31,428 bases of DNA from Bacilli bacterium (GCA_016293205.1 JAEDES010000012.1:1-31428), one strand, 5' to 3'; shown: positions 8,166 to 16,034, numbered from the stretch's first letter. Notes: generated by a model from the sequence alone, not told the origin. Made by a program: numbers and translations.

Positions 8166-9716
8166 CTATCTTAGTTTATATACATAATTCTTATCACGGA
8201 TTGTATATTCTAGTTCGATACTTTGCGATGTTTCAATCGCAGCTGGAACCTTGATATATAAGTATTTACCGTAGTAAGTTTTTTGTATTGGACTCTTAAT
8301 TTCTACACTCTTACTCTTATTATTATCTATGTAATTAATTTTACCATATTTGCTTGAAAAGTCAATCATGTCTTTGCCCTCATAAGTGTCTGAAGCGAAG
8401 GATATTTTTAGTACTTTATAATTTTGTGGAGCAGTGTATGTTCCATATAAATTATTGCATGATGATGTATTACAAATACGATAAGTGTAGTCAAATTTAT
8501 TTAATATTTGATATTCTTCAAATACAATAGTTTCTTTTTGGTCGCGTACTTTAAATTTAAATTCTTCACCGATTAATAAAGTGTTTTCTTTTTTTATTTC
8601 TGATATATTATTTAGTTTTAATTTTATTTTACGTAAGTGGATATTTCCACCATTAAGTTCTTGATAATATAAGACGAAACGATTTTCTTTTAGTTCCTTA
8701 CTTACTTTGAAGACTAAAATCATATTTAATGATTCATCTCTTCTTAATTCTTTTGATTTGTAAGTATCTCCTAAATCTTGAAATTCAGTTCCATAAGTTT
8801 TAGCAGTATAAGTGTAGTCTTTAGTTCCATTCATAATATGGAATTTTGCTAAATCTACGTCACGTTTTTCAGCATTGTTTGTAATTGTGACATCAACGAT
8901 AATAAAATTTGATTCTTTGGAAATTACTTTTCCATTGAAATCTTTATCCGTAAAATAACTTTTGTTTAATTGAATTGTGTACCCATCGGCACTAAATGTT
9001 TGTCCTACTGTATATGATTTATTTGTTACAAAGGCATATGTATAGGCATTTTTACCTAATATTAATAATAAGATTAAGATTATACAGTTACATACAAATT
9101 TATGTTCCTGATAAACGTAATTGGCATTTCTAAGAAATCTTTTAATTTGTCTTTTGATATTATCTTTATCTACGTTAATATTGATTTCTAACTCTTCTTT
9201 ATCTCCATCATCTAAATCAAGATATTCTTCATCAAATTTAAAATTAAACTTATTTAAGTCTAAACCTAAGATACGTATTATGAATACGATTATTGATGGA
9301 AACTGTAAGAATGTAATTATACCCATCATATCGAGGTATGCTCTAAATACAGCTTTTTCTAAGTTTCCAGTGTAGGTATCAAAAAATCCTATTAACAATG
9401 TATAAACTATAAACATTGCGGCATAACCTATTGCAGGGAATAAGTATAGTTTCCATGGTTTTTCTTTCTTTTTAAGTAAGAACACCAAAGAAACACTTAC
9501 GGCAATTAATACAATTATAGCTAACATTGTAAATAGGGATAAATACTTAGTTATTGGTTCGTTATAACTATCATATGTTCCTAATTCAGAAAACTCTCTT
9601 AAGAAAGCATTTACTTTATTAGTAATGTAATATAAATAGAAACATAATAATAGTAAGGCAACATGAACTTTTTTGAAGTGTTTAATCAAAAAAGCATAAG
9701 GCTTTCTAATGATCAT
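8166..9716 (-). CDS. Polytopic membrane protein with DUF4352-like extracytoplasmic domain
   Basis: 516 aa, first gene of the Tad-like operon; no confident family for the whole chain. Four hydrophobic segments (about 14-33, 58-81, 88-112, 130-152) are followed by an acidic cytoplasmic linker (LDLDDGDKEELEIN), a fifth helix (about 207-226), then a large exported part. Residues about 235-375 look like the DUF4352/telokin-like fold (VGQTFSADGYTIQLN, then IIVDVTITNNAEKRDVDL), common in Firmicute surface lipoproteins. Two cysteines nearby (CNTSSC) may pair. Its stop TAG lies inside the ribosome site of the next gene. A start at the ATG 9714-9716 is supported by TAGGA about 5 nt upstream. The role may be a platform or accessory subunit of the operon's machine, which is inferred from position only. 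Confidence 0.78.
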   Translation of the reverse strand: MIIRKPYAFLIKHFKKVHVALLLLCFYLYYITNKVNAFLREFSELGTYDSYNEPITKYLSLFTMLAIIVLIAVSVSLVFLLKKKEKPWKLYLFPAIGYAAMFIVYTLLIGFFDTYTGNLEKAVFRAYLDMMGIITFLQFPSIIVFIIRILGLDLNKFNFKFDEEYLDLDDGDKEELEININVDKDNIKRQIKRFLRNANYVYQEHKFVCNCIILILLLILGKNAYTYAFVTNKSYTVGQTFSADGYTIQLNKSYFTDKDFNGKVISKESNFIIVDVTITNNAEKRDVDLAKFHIMNGTKDYTYTAKTYGTEFQDLGDTYKSKELRRDESLNMILVFKVSKELKENRFVLYYQELNGGNIHLRKIKLKLNNISEIKKENTLLIGEEFKFKVRDQKETIVFEEYQILNKFDYTYRICNTSSCNNLYGTYTAPQNYKVLKISFASDTYEGKDMIDFSSKYGKINYIDNNKSKSVEIKSPIQKTYYGKYLYIKVPAAIETSQSIELEYTIRDKNYVYKLR

Positions 9717-9752
9717 ATAATCCTACTCTCCCTATTTTCTATTCTCTTATAA

Positions 9753-9758
9753 TTATAC
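9753..9758 (-). promoter_or_regulatory. Candidate -10 box for the Tad-like operon
   Basis: TATAAT on the minus strand lies about 37 nt before the first ATG of the operon and just after the greA terminators. The -35 region at 17 nt falls in the T-tract (TTTTTT) and is a poor match, so the strength or even the use of this promoter is uncertain. Confidence 0.45.
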
Positions 9759-9771
9759 CTTAGATTAGTAC

Positions 9772-9799
9772 AAAAAAAAAGAACTAAATAGGAATTTAG
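9772..9799 (-). terminator. Second greA terminator (tandem)
   Basis: On the minus strand CTAAAT and ATTTAG (9784-9799) pair around a TCCT loop, followed by TTC and a run of nine T at 9772-9780. It lies directly behind the first terminator and insulates the Tad-like operon from greA. Confidence 0.7.
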
Positions 9800-9801
9800 A
9801 C

Positions 9802-9828
9802 AAAAAAAAGATAATCATGATGATTACC
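9802..9828 (-). terminator. greA intrinsic terminator
   Basis: A minus-strand hairpin made of GGTAATCAT and ATGATTATC (one G-T pair; the apex must open to make a loop), followed by eight T. It starts immediately after the greA stop codon. Confidence 0.8.
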
Positions 9829-10299
9829 TTATTTTATTTCAATAATTTCCACTTCATATGAACCATTTGGAGATTCAACTGTAACGATGTCTCCTACTTT
9901 GTGTTCAAATAAAGCTTTTGCGATTGGACTTTCATTTGAAATTTTGCTTTCAAATGGGTCTGCTTCTTGTGAACCAACGATTTTATATTCTTCTTCTTCA
10001 TCGTCGTCAACATATTTGATTGAAACTGTATTACCAATTCCTACTGTTTCTTTTGATACTTCTGAAATAATTGATACATTTTCTAACATTTTTTCTAATT
10101 GTTGAATTCTTGCTTCGATTTGAGCTTGCTCATTTCTTGCTGCATCATATTCAGCATTTTCTGATAAGTCTCCTAATGATCTTGCTTCTTTAATTGCTTG
10201 TATGTTTTCTGGTCTACGAACATTGATTAGATTATCTAATTCTTTTTTTAATTCTTCTAATCCGTTTTCTGTTAAATAAACTGTATTTTTATTTCCCAT
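9829..10299 (-). CDS. greA: Transcription elongation factor GreA
   Basis: GreA rescues backtracked RNA polymerase by stimulating cleavage of the transcript 3' end. The protein has the N-terminal coiled coil (LTENGLEELKKELDNL, then LGDLSENAEYDAARNEQ with the acidic tip residues) and the C-terminal FKBP-like domain (EYKIVGSQEADP, SPIAKALFEHKVGD). I set the start at the ATG 10297-10299 (156 aa). The longer frame begins at a GTG (10306-10308) that is itself part of the ribosome site AGGTGAT, 6-7 nt before the ATG. It is monocistronic: its own promoter lies upstream and two tandem terminators follow. In Bacillus greA also closes the yrr region, so the position is conserved. Confidence 0.97.
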   Translation of the reverse strand: MGNKNTVYLTENGLEELKKELDNLINVRRPENIQAIKEARSLGDLSENAEYDAARNEQAQIEARIQQLEKMLENVSIISEVSKETVGIGNTVSIKYVDDDEEEEYKIVGSQEADPFESKISNESPIAKALFEHKVGDIVTVESPNGSYEVEIIEIK

Positions 10300-10380
10300 G
10301 TTTATCACCTCATTAAATGTTTTTTATACTTTGTGAATCATACGATTCGTTTTCAGCGTAATCTAGACTCAACTTGCGAT

Positions 10381-10409
10381 AGTATATCACATTTTTAAAC
10401 TTAGTGCAA
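10381..10409 (-). promoter_or_regulatory. greA promoter
   Basis: Minus strand: -35 TTGCAC (10404-10409), 17-nt spacer, -10 TATACT (10381-10386). The expected transcript start is near 10374, giving a leader of about 75 nt that holds a small hairpin GAATC-GTAT-GATTC (about 10336-10349). This hairpin has no T-tract, so I do not call it a terminator. Confidence 0.75.
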
Positions 10410-10414
10410 TATGA

Positions 10415-11074
10415 TTACTTAGAGTTTTGACTTTTTACGTATTGTAATCCAGTTTTTTGTTCTCTTTCCATATTGTCAATAATTGTTTCTAAATCTTCTT
10501 GTGAAAAACTATCAATATTTAAAATACTGAAAGGATTTTGTTCTTCTTCAATTAGTCTTGCAACTTTTGAAGGAACTCCTACTAGTGAATTGGCAAATGC
10601 TCCAATATTACCTAATTGCTCTTTATGAGTATCACGGTATTCAATTTTTTCTAATTCTTTTACTTTACCATGATTTTGTACTAATTTTGAAAATGCAGGA
10701 ATAGAACCTAAAATAGTAATAACTCCTGTTCCAATTGCAAATGTAAGTGCTGTTGAATCTACTAATCCCATAGTAGATGCAAGTGTTGTTAAACCATAAC
10801 CAGCTACACCTGCAGCAACTGCAGATAAACCAGTTAAAACACCAGTTTTTGTTCTTCTACTAATAAATGTTTCTTTATTTTCAACACCTTTTTTAGCTTG
10901 TTCTTCTTGAATTTTTTCTATTTTTTGTAAGTTAGCTTCGTTAGCTTGTACATTCTTAAATACTGTTCCGTCGGCAAAGATGATTTCGTATGCATCTCCT
11001 GTTTCTGTTTTTACAGTTCTAAAATCTTTAATATAATGTTTTGATTGTTCTTTATCTAATGAATAATCTTTCAT
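10415..11074 (-). CDS. Two-TM protein of unknown function
   Basis: 219 aa from the chosen start; not recognised. A soluble N-terminus (about 1-70) contains a small beta unit (AYEIIFADGTVFKNVQANE) and a charged coiled-coil-like stretch. Two adjacent hydrophobic helices (about 80-128, LTGLSAVAAGVAGYGLTT and ALTFAIGTGVITILGSIPAF) form a hairpin. A charged C-terminus ends with DLETIIDNMEREQKTG. The longest frame begins at 11083, but the ribosome site AGAAGGGA abuts that ATG directly; the ATG at 11072-11074 gives a 9-nt spacing and is preferred. It has its own promoter, overlapped by a terminator hairpin, and is followed by the greA promoter, so it stands alone between dgt and greA. Confidence 0.75.
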   Translation of the reverse strand: MKDYSLDKEQSKHYIKDFRTVKTETGDAYEIIFADGTVFKNVQANEANLQKIEKIQEEQAKKGVENKETFISRRTKTGVLTGLSAVAAGVAGYGLTTLASTMGLVDSTALTFAIGTGVITILGSIPAFSKLVQNHGKVKELEKIEYRDTHKEQLGNIGAFANSLVGVPSKVARLIEEEQNPFSILNIDSFSQEDLETIIDNMEREQKTGLQYVKSQNSK

Positions 11075-11091
11075 TTTCTTCATTCCCTTCT

Positions 11092-11129
11092 AAAAAAAAT
11101 TTGCCGCTTCCCCCTTTTTAGAAAGCGAC
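11092..11129 (-). terminator. dgt-operon terminator overlapping the next gene's start region
   Basis: Minus-strand arms GTCGCTTTC (11121-11129) and GGAAGCGGC (11103-11111) pair over 9 positions with two G-T pairs and a 9-nt loop, followed by AAA and eight T. It ends the trhP1-trhP2-dgt transcript. It lies in the leader of the two-TM gene, and the expected start point of that gene falls inside the 5' arm. Confidence 0.75.
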
Positions 11130-11132
11130 TAC

Positions 11133-11161
11133 ATTATAACATATTTTCATTATTTTTGCAA
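11133..11161 (-). promoter_or_regulatory. Promoter of the two-TM protein gene
   Basis: Minus strand: -35 TTGCAA (11156-11161), 17-nt spacer, -10 TATAAT (11133-11138). The -35 overlaps the end of dgt. The predicted start (about 11126) lies within the 5' arm of the terminator hairpin. Confidence 0.7.
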
Positions 11162-12277
11162 GTTTTTTAGTTCTGAGACGAATAAAGCATCTGTCATACC
11201 AGCTAGGAAGTCAATTACTTTTCGTTTATTAGGTGTTTCCTTTAAGTATCTTTCATTCTGATTATTTAGAAACATTGTATATATTGGAGAAGTTTTATCT
11301 TCTTTATTTATCGCTTCTAAATATTCAGTAAATAGTTTATTCATTCCAGTTCTATAATATTCTTTTTCTTCACTTGTAAGTGATTTTTTATAGATGTTTT
11401 CATAGTTGAATTTCTTTAAGTTGAATAAGGCGTTATATACTCCTTCACTCATTTTTATATATGGTTTATTCATACTATTTTCAACTATATCTAGAATAAT
11501 TGTATTTACAATATCTTTGTTTGTTGTACCTAGAACTGATGATATTTCAGTTGGTACTTCTTCTCTTTTTATTTTTCCTAAGATAATAGCATCTTCTATA
11601 TCTCTACCAATATAGCCAATGATATCACTTATTCTTACGACACATCCCTCTAAAGTCATTGGAGCGTGTGTTTTGGTTTCTTTATAATTAGTGTATGAAT
11701 CATTAAACTCTCTTAAAAATTCTTCTTTAGTCTTTTTTTCAGGTACATATTTATTTGATAGAATTTCTCCATTATGACACATGATTCCATCTAGCACTTG
11801 AATGGATAGATTTAATCCTTCTCCTTGTTTTTCTACATACATGCAGTGTCTTACGCTTTGAATGTTATGCGCGAAAGTTTCATTTAACTCTCTTTGAGAT
11901 ATTTCGTCTAGTATATATTCTCCTTCATGTCCTATTGGAGTGTGACCAATATCATGACCTAGAGCGATTGCTTCTATTAAATCTTCATTTAAATTAAGTG
12001 CTCTACCAATAGTTCTTGCAATTTTACTTACTAGTTGAACATGAATCATTCTTTTTGATATGTGATCATTATCTTTAAATGAGAACACTTGTGTTTTATC
12101 AGTATATCTTGTGTAACTTAATGAATGAATTATTCTATCAATATCTCTAAAGAAAGCTGGTCTCATATCAGAAGTTTCCTCATTCATTCTAATTGATTCT
12201 GTACTCTTAGTTGCATATTCACTTAGGGTTGATTCTTTTAATAAGAAATTCTTTTTAGCTTCTTCTATATAATTCAT
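11150..12277 (-). CDS. dgt: HD-domain dNTP triphosphohydrolase (dGTPase family)
   Basis: 375 aa. Enzymes of this family hydrolyse dGTP or other dNTPs to the nucleoside and triphosphate and help balance dNTP pools. The HD metal site is visible: His79 (RMIHVQLV), His108-Asp109 within ALGHDIGHTPIGHEGE, and a later Asp in VVRISDIIGYIGRDIED. The opening region (MRPAFFRDIDRIIHSLSYTR) matches the family's R-D-R-I-I-H-S start. Length is normal for the shorter Firmicute type. It follows trhP2 with its ATG directly after the TAA stop, so the two are translationally coupled. Substrate range (dGTP only or several dNTPs) cannot be read from sequence. Confidence 0.92.
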   Translation of the reverse strand: MNYIEEAKKNFLLKESTLSEYATKSTESIRMNEETSDMRPAFFRDIDRIIHSLSYTRYTDKTQVFSFKDNDHISKRMIHVQLVSKIARTIGRALNLNEDLIEAIALGHDIGHTPIGHEGEYILDEISQRELNETFAHNIQSVRHCMYVEKQGEGLNLSIQVLDGIMCHNGEILSNKYVPEKKTKEEFLREFNDSYTNYKETKTHAPMTLEGCVVRISDIIGYIGRDIEDAIILGKIKREEVPTEISSVLGTTNKDIVNTIILDIVENSMNKPYIKMSEGVYNALFNLKKFNYENIYKKSLTSEEKEYYRTGMNKLFTEYLEAINKEDKTSPIYTMFLNNQNERYLKETPNKRKVIDFLAGMTDALFVSELKNLQK

Positions 12278-13462
12278 TTATTCACCTTTTTTCTTAAGTC
12301 TTAGCATTGAATATGCTGGTAATTCTTTATCAAATTTTAATTTTAATATTTGTTCAGGATGACGTGCTACTTCTAATTTATTCATATCTTCATCAAATAT
12401 TTCATCAACTGTATATTCATATACTTCCATTGATGGAGTGAATATTTCTATTTCATCAGTTGGCTTGAAGTAATTTCTTTCTACTAAAATAATGCTTTTA
12501 TTTTCATGATCATATCCTGTGATTAGTCCTAAGTAATCTTGATTTGATATTTCTTGTCTACCAGTATAGTATTGATCTGTTTCATCTGCTTCTTTATTGA
12601 AGTAATGAGTTGAAACTTCTCTATTAGCAACTCTACTTAGACGGTATTCTAGTAGTTCTAATTTTTCTTCTGTTAGAGTATTGTCATAATATGAATCAAT
12701 TATTTCTCTATATGTACCAATTACTGTCGCAAGATAGTATAGGGAACGCATTCTTCCTTCTACTTTTAGACTTGTTATTCCAATATCAATCATTTCTCCA
12801 ATATGACGAGCCATATTTATATCTTTTGTTGCCATAGTAAATTTCTTTTCTTCATCAGCTTCAAAAGCAAAACGACATACTTGAGCACAGCCTCCACGAT
12901 TGGCATCTCTATTTGTAACATAGTTAGATAACGCACATCTTCCAGAGAAACATGTACACATTGCTCCATGAATAAATACTTCTATATCTACTCCAGTTTT
13001 ATCAATTATTTCTTTTATTTCATTTTTTGATAATTCTCTAGCAAGTACTACTCTATCAATTCCTTCATCTTTAAAGTACTCTACACTTTTATAGTTGCTT
13101 GTTGAGTTTTGTGTTGATAAGTGTACTTCTACCCCAGGATAATTTGTTTTTATATGTGAAATAATAAATGGATCACTTACAATGAAAGCATCAATTCCAG
13201 CATCTACTACTTCTTTGATATACTCTTCTACTCCATCCATATCTTCATTATGAAAAACAATATTTAGTGTTAAATATACTTTTTTATTTAGTTTGTGAGC
13301 AAAGTCACATCCTTCTTTAATTTCTTCAATTGAAAAGTTTGTAGCATTTGCACGAAGAGAATATTTTTGTCCTCCAATATAAACGGCATCTGCTCCATAT
13401 GTTAAAGTTACTTTTAATCTTTCTAAGTCTCCTGCTGGAGATAATAATTCTATTCTATCCAT
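12278..13462 (-). CDS. trhP2: U32-family tRNA 5-hydroxyuridine synthase subunit TrhP2
   Basis: 394 aa, U32 family (annotated as peptidase in older records). Members of this group, including B. subtilis YrrO and E. coli TrhP, hydroxylate uridine 34 of tRNA to ho5U using prephenate-dependent chemistry. The chain opens with ELLSPAGDLERLKVTLTYGA and carries the conserved cysteine cluster in HGAMCTCFSGRCALSNY and GGCAQVCRF, thought to hold an Fe-S cluster. A C-terminal beta-barrel region follows (DYLGLITGYD ... EIEIFTPSMEVYEY). The start overlaps the trhP1 stop (8 nt). It is followed without a gap by dgt. The tRNA role is known for the family; I infer it here from the neighbouring trhP1 and trmR. 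Confidence 0.93.
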   Translation of the reverse strand: MDRIELLSPAGDLERLKVTLTYGADAVYIGGQKYSLRANATNFSIEEIKEGCDFAHKLNKKVYLTLNIVFHNEDMDGVEEYIKEVVDAGIDAFIVSDPFIISHIKTNYPGVEVHLSTQNSTSNYKSVEYFKDEGIDRVVLARELSKNEIKEIIDKTGVDIEVFIHGAMCTCFSGRCALSNYVTNRDANRGGCAQVCRFAFEADEEKKFTMATKDINMARHIGEMIDIGITSLKVEGRMRSLYYLATVIGTYREIIDSYYDNTLTEEKLELLEYRLSRVANREVSTHYFNKEADETDQYYTGRQEISNQDYLGLITGYDHENKSIILVERNYFKPTDEIEIFTPSMEVYEYTVDEIFDEDMNKLEVARHPEQILKLKFDKELPAYSMLRLKKKGE

Positions 13463-14315
13463 TTTTCTTCACCATATAGATTGTCTTTTTAAAGAAGAAA
13501 TTTGTATTATCTCCTAATGATTTATATTTTTCAACATAATCATTATTTTGACAACTACCTTCTATATATTCTTTTGTATCTTGAAGCAATTCTTCAAAGA
13601 TATTTTCTATTCCATATTTTCTTAATACAATATATTCAATGTTATTATCAAATAATTCTTTTATAATAGATGTTCCATTTACTAATTCTTTTAAGAAGAA
13701 ACTTGTACCATTCATATCTTCTTGTAATTCATATTCCGCATTTGATACTTTTTCTGTTACTGTTAATTTTTCTTTTGATGGTTTATTTAAGTCCTTAAAG
13801 AAATTAGTAATTAACTTTCTTTTTGAGAAGGCTACACTTGGTAATCCTACTACTTCTACCATTGATGTTATTGTAGAAAGTTTATTTATTTCAAGTATTT
13901 CTTCTAGAGTTATTTCTTTTCCAAGAAGTGCATATTTAACACCTTTTGAATGATAATAATTACATGTTTTATAATTATTTACCATGTGTGTTTGATTCCA
14001 TACTAAGTCTGTTTGTAAGTTTAATTCTTTCTTTAGTTTTGGAATTGCTAAATCATAGAAGAATATCCCTTGAAGATTTAATTTATCTAATTCTTTTAAT
14101 ATTTCGGATATTGGATCAATATCATCATTTAATAAGTTCTTGTTAATATTAATAAATATTTCTAGATTAGGATTATCCTTTCTAATTTTTTTTATTTCTT
14201 CTAGACTAAAATACACATTACTTTGAACAGCATATTTATCTAATGAAAGTATAATTCCTGTTGTTATATCTTGATATAAATTATTTTTTGTTGATGGTTC
14301 TATTAATATTTTCAT
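13455..14315 (-). CDS. trhP1: U32-family short subunit TrhP1
   Basis: 286 aa from the ATG at 14313-14315, which has AGAGGTGA 6-7 nt upstream; the longer frame to 14348 would reach through the promoter and is rejected. The chain is a U32-like TIM barrel (LIEPSTKNNLYQDI, then QGIFFYDLAIP, NQTHMVNNYKTCNYYHSKGV, SMVEVVGLP) but lacks the cysteine cluster of the long form, as is usual for the short YrrN type. It is the first gene of trhP1-trhP2-dgt. With TrhP2 it is expected to make ho5U34 in tRNA, which TrmR, encoded nearby, would convert to mo5U. Confidence 0.88.
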   Translation of the reverse strand: MKILIEPSTKNNLYQDITTGIILSLDKYAVQSNVYFSLEEIKKIRKDNPNLEIFININKNLLNDDIDPISEILKELDKLNLQGIFFYDLAIPKLKKELNLQTDLVWNQTHMVNNYKTCNYYHSKGVKYALLGKEITLEEILEINKLSTITSMVEVVGLPSVAFSKRKLITNFFKDLNKPSKEKLTVTEKVSNAEYELQEDMNGTSFFLKELVNGTSIIKELFDNNIEYIVLRKYGIENIFEELLQDTKEYIEGSCQNNDYVEKYKSLGDNTNFFFKKTIYMVKKNG

Positions 14316-14336
14316 ATTGGTCACCTCTTCGTTCTT

Positions 14337-14365
14337 ATTATAATACAATTGGTAAAAAAAGACAA
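14337..14365 (-). promoter_or_regulatory. trhP1-trhP2-dgt promoter
   Basis: Minus strand: -35 TTGTCT (14360-14365), 17-nt spacer, -10 TATAAT (14337-14342). The start would be near 14330, giving a short leader of about 15 nt. The -35 overlaps the 3' arm of the upstream terminator hairpin. Confidence 0.65.
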
Positions 14366-14380
14366 AGATTGTTTCTTTGT
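14354..14380 (-). terminator. Terminator of the NlpC/P60 two-gene cassette
   Basis: Minus-strand arms ACAAAG and CTTTGT (14375-14380 and 14362-14367) with a 7-nt loop, then C and seven T. It lies 4 nt after the stop of the DUF3298-like gene. Confidence 0.75.
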
Positions 14381-14384
14381 ACTT

Positions 14385-15125
14385 TTATTTTAATTCAATA
14401 GGTTTTTCAGTTATTAAGAAAACAAAATGTTCATCTTTAAAGTATTCTTCTTCTCCAAAGATTGATGCGAATACAAATGGTTTATAAACATATAGTTTTC
14501 CTGCTGATATGTAATAAGCTATTCCTTTTGAGTAGTCTTCTATATTATGCCATTTTAAGAAACATGCAAAATTACATTGTTGTAAGGAATAATATTTTTC
14601 TTTGATTATATCTTTATGATATTGTTGGAATTGATTTTTAATACGATCATTTACATATCCAGCATTAATGTTATACATGTCTAAAATATCTTGTTCTGTA
14701 TAAACTTGTTGTGTTTTTAAATTAATATTATATGAAATAAATTCTGCTTCTGATGCATAGTTTGTTTCATAACTTATGGCTTTTACTATAATTGATATAA
14801 TTTGTCCTGTAATAGAATAATCGTATGTAATAACTGCTCTATTTAGGTTTGTATATTTTGATGAGAATGCATCAATTTGGGCATTTGCTTCTGCTACTTG
14901 TTCACCTTTTATATTTATATATGGAACTTCTTTGATATAGTCATTTCGATCATCATAGTATGATGTATATATTAAATCATCAAACCATGATTCTTTTATA
15001 TAATTATAATTTTTTACGTTATTTTCATGAAAACTTGTTGCTAGCATAGCAATTATGGCAATGGCAACTACTATGATTAAAGTTGTTTTTTGTTGATTCA
15101 AATTAGGTCTTTTTGTTCTTTTCAT
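14385..15125 (-). CDS. Membrane-anchored protein with DUF4163/DUF3298-like domain
   Basis: 246 aa. A basic N-terminus and one membrane helix (about 14-32, TLIIVVAIAIIAMLATSF) precede an extracytoplasmic domain. VPYINIKGEQVAEANAQIDA, then ISIIVKAISYET, then YNINLKTQQVYTEQDILDMY resemble the DUF4163-DUF3298 pair found in PdaC and RsiV, which folds around lysozyme-like or glycan ligands. Two nearby cysteines (CNFAC) may form a disulfide. The gene starts 9 nt after the NlpC/P60 gene, whose TAG stop forms part of this gene's AGGAGG site, and ends at a terminator. A wall-sensing or inhibitor role beside the NlpC/P60 hydrolase is an inference. Confidence 0.75.
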   Translation of the reverse strand: MKRTKRPNLNQQKTTLIIVVAIAIIAMLATSFHENNVKNYNYIKESWFDDLIYTSYYDDRNDYIKEVPYINIKGEQVAEANAQIDAFSSKYTNLNRAVITYDYSITGQIISIIVKAISYETNYASEAEFISYNINLKTQQVYTEQDILDMYNINAGYVNDRIKNQFQQYHKDIIKEKYYSLQQCNFACFLKWHNIEDYSKGIAYYISAGKLYVYKPFVFASIFGEEEYFKDEHFVFLITEKPIELK

Positions 15126-15134
15126 AATAGCCTC

Positions 15135-16034
15135 CTAGTTAACGCCTTTAATTCTCATGATACCAAGAATAGCATGTGATGAACATCTACGGTAATCTTT
15201 ATCTTTAACTACTCCCCATTTAGATCCTTTGGCATGAATGATTTCTGCTCCATTACCAGTAAGGATTCCTACGTGTCCATCATACATTATTAAATCTCCT
15301 GCTCTAATATCAGATGCGGAAACTAATGTAAATTTTGATTTATCTGCCCATTGAGATGATGTTGTTCTGTTTAATTTAATGCCATGATGTCTAAATACAC
15401 CTTGAACAAAGCCACTACAGTCTGTTGGCGTATATGGCATTTCTCCATTCCAAGAACCACCGTAAACATATCTTTGTCCAATAAATTTAGATGCATATGC
15501 TACGATTGATTGTCCTGTTGCTGATGCTGTACCATTACTTACATATCCATTATCTGATGCACTTTCGCCATCGCTTCCACCATTTTGGTAGTTTGGTGCA
15601 ACTCCCGAATCATAAGCGCTTGGATCTGTTAAGATTGGAGATGTTTTATTATTATTTTTATTTGGATTAATATATTGAGTTTCTAAAGCATTTACTACAT
15701 AATTTGATTGAGCAGCTTGTTGCCAACATGTTGCTATTTGAAAGTTTTCTCCACCTGGCATCATATTCATAACTGTATCTACAAATACTGGTAAGAAGAA
15801 TACTATTACTGTTGCTAAAACCATGTTATAAACATTTTTTAATCCATTTTTCATCTCTGGATTAGCTGTTAATTTTACAAAATGAACTATTGTCATTGTA
15901 ATTAAAATTAGTGGAGTTAGAATTTGTAAGACATCAAAGAATTTTCTAGCTATATCAAAAAGAGCTACTAGTCCATAATCATTACAACATGTTCCTAATG
16001 CTTCACTACATGATAATATTTGAAAATAATTCAT
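15135..16034 (-). CDS. NlpC/P60 peptidoglycan hydrolase with two N-terminal membrane segments
   Basis: 299 aa. The C-terminal domain (about 172-299) is an NlpC/P60 cysteine peptidase, which cuts peptide stems of peptidoglycan: Cys206 in TPTDCSGFVQ, His254 in YDGHVGIL and His267 in EIIHAKG form the triad. The N-terminus is unusual: CSEALGTCC, then two hydrophobic helices (about 33-52 and 66-90) joined by a short polar loop NPEMKNGLKNVYN, and a Ser/Asn/Gly-rich linker (about 120-172). The helix pair recalls TrbC/VirB2-like pilin or holin-type segments. Five cysteines lie in the N-terminal half or near the end. It heads a two-gene transcription unit inserted between trmR and trhP1. Start: ATG with AGAGGTG 7 nt upstream. 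Confidence 0.88.
   Translation of the reverse strand: MNYFQILSCSEALGTCCNDYGLVALFDIARKFFDVLQILTPLILITMTIVHFVKLTANPEMKNGLKNVYNMVLATVIVFFLPVFVDTVMNMMPGGENFQIATCWQQAAQSNYVVNALETQYINPNKNNNKTSPILTDPSAYDSGVAPNYQNGGSDGESASDNGYVSNGTASATGQSIVAYASKFIGQRYVYGGSWNGEMPYTPTDCSGFVQGVFRHHGIKLNRTTSSQWADKSKFTLVSASDIRAGDLIMYDGHVGILTGNGAEIIHAKGSKWGVVKDKDYRRCSSHAILGIMRIKGVN

Noticed and set aside
10300..10308. GTG start of greA three codons earlier
   Set aside because: The GTG is part of the AGGTGAT ribosome site of the ATG start.
10325..10374. Possible riboswitch in the greA leader
   Set aside because: Only a five-pair hairpin is seen, with no T-tract or known riboswitch motif.
13639..13953. A 104-codon plus-strand frame inside trhP1
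   Set aside because: It is an antisense shadow of a U32-family gene; no ribosome site or family resemblance.
14316..14348. Longer trhP1 start at 14348
   Set aside because: The extra codons contain the -10 box and the AGAGGTGA ribosome site.
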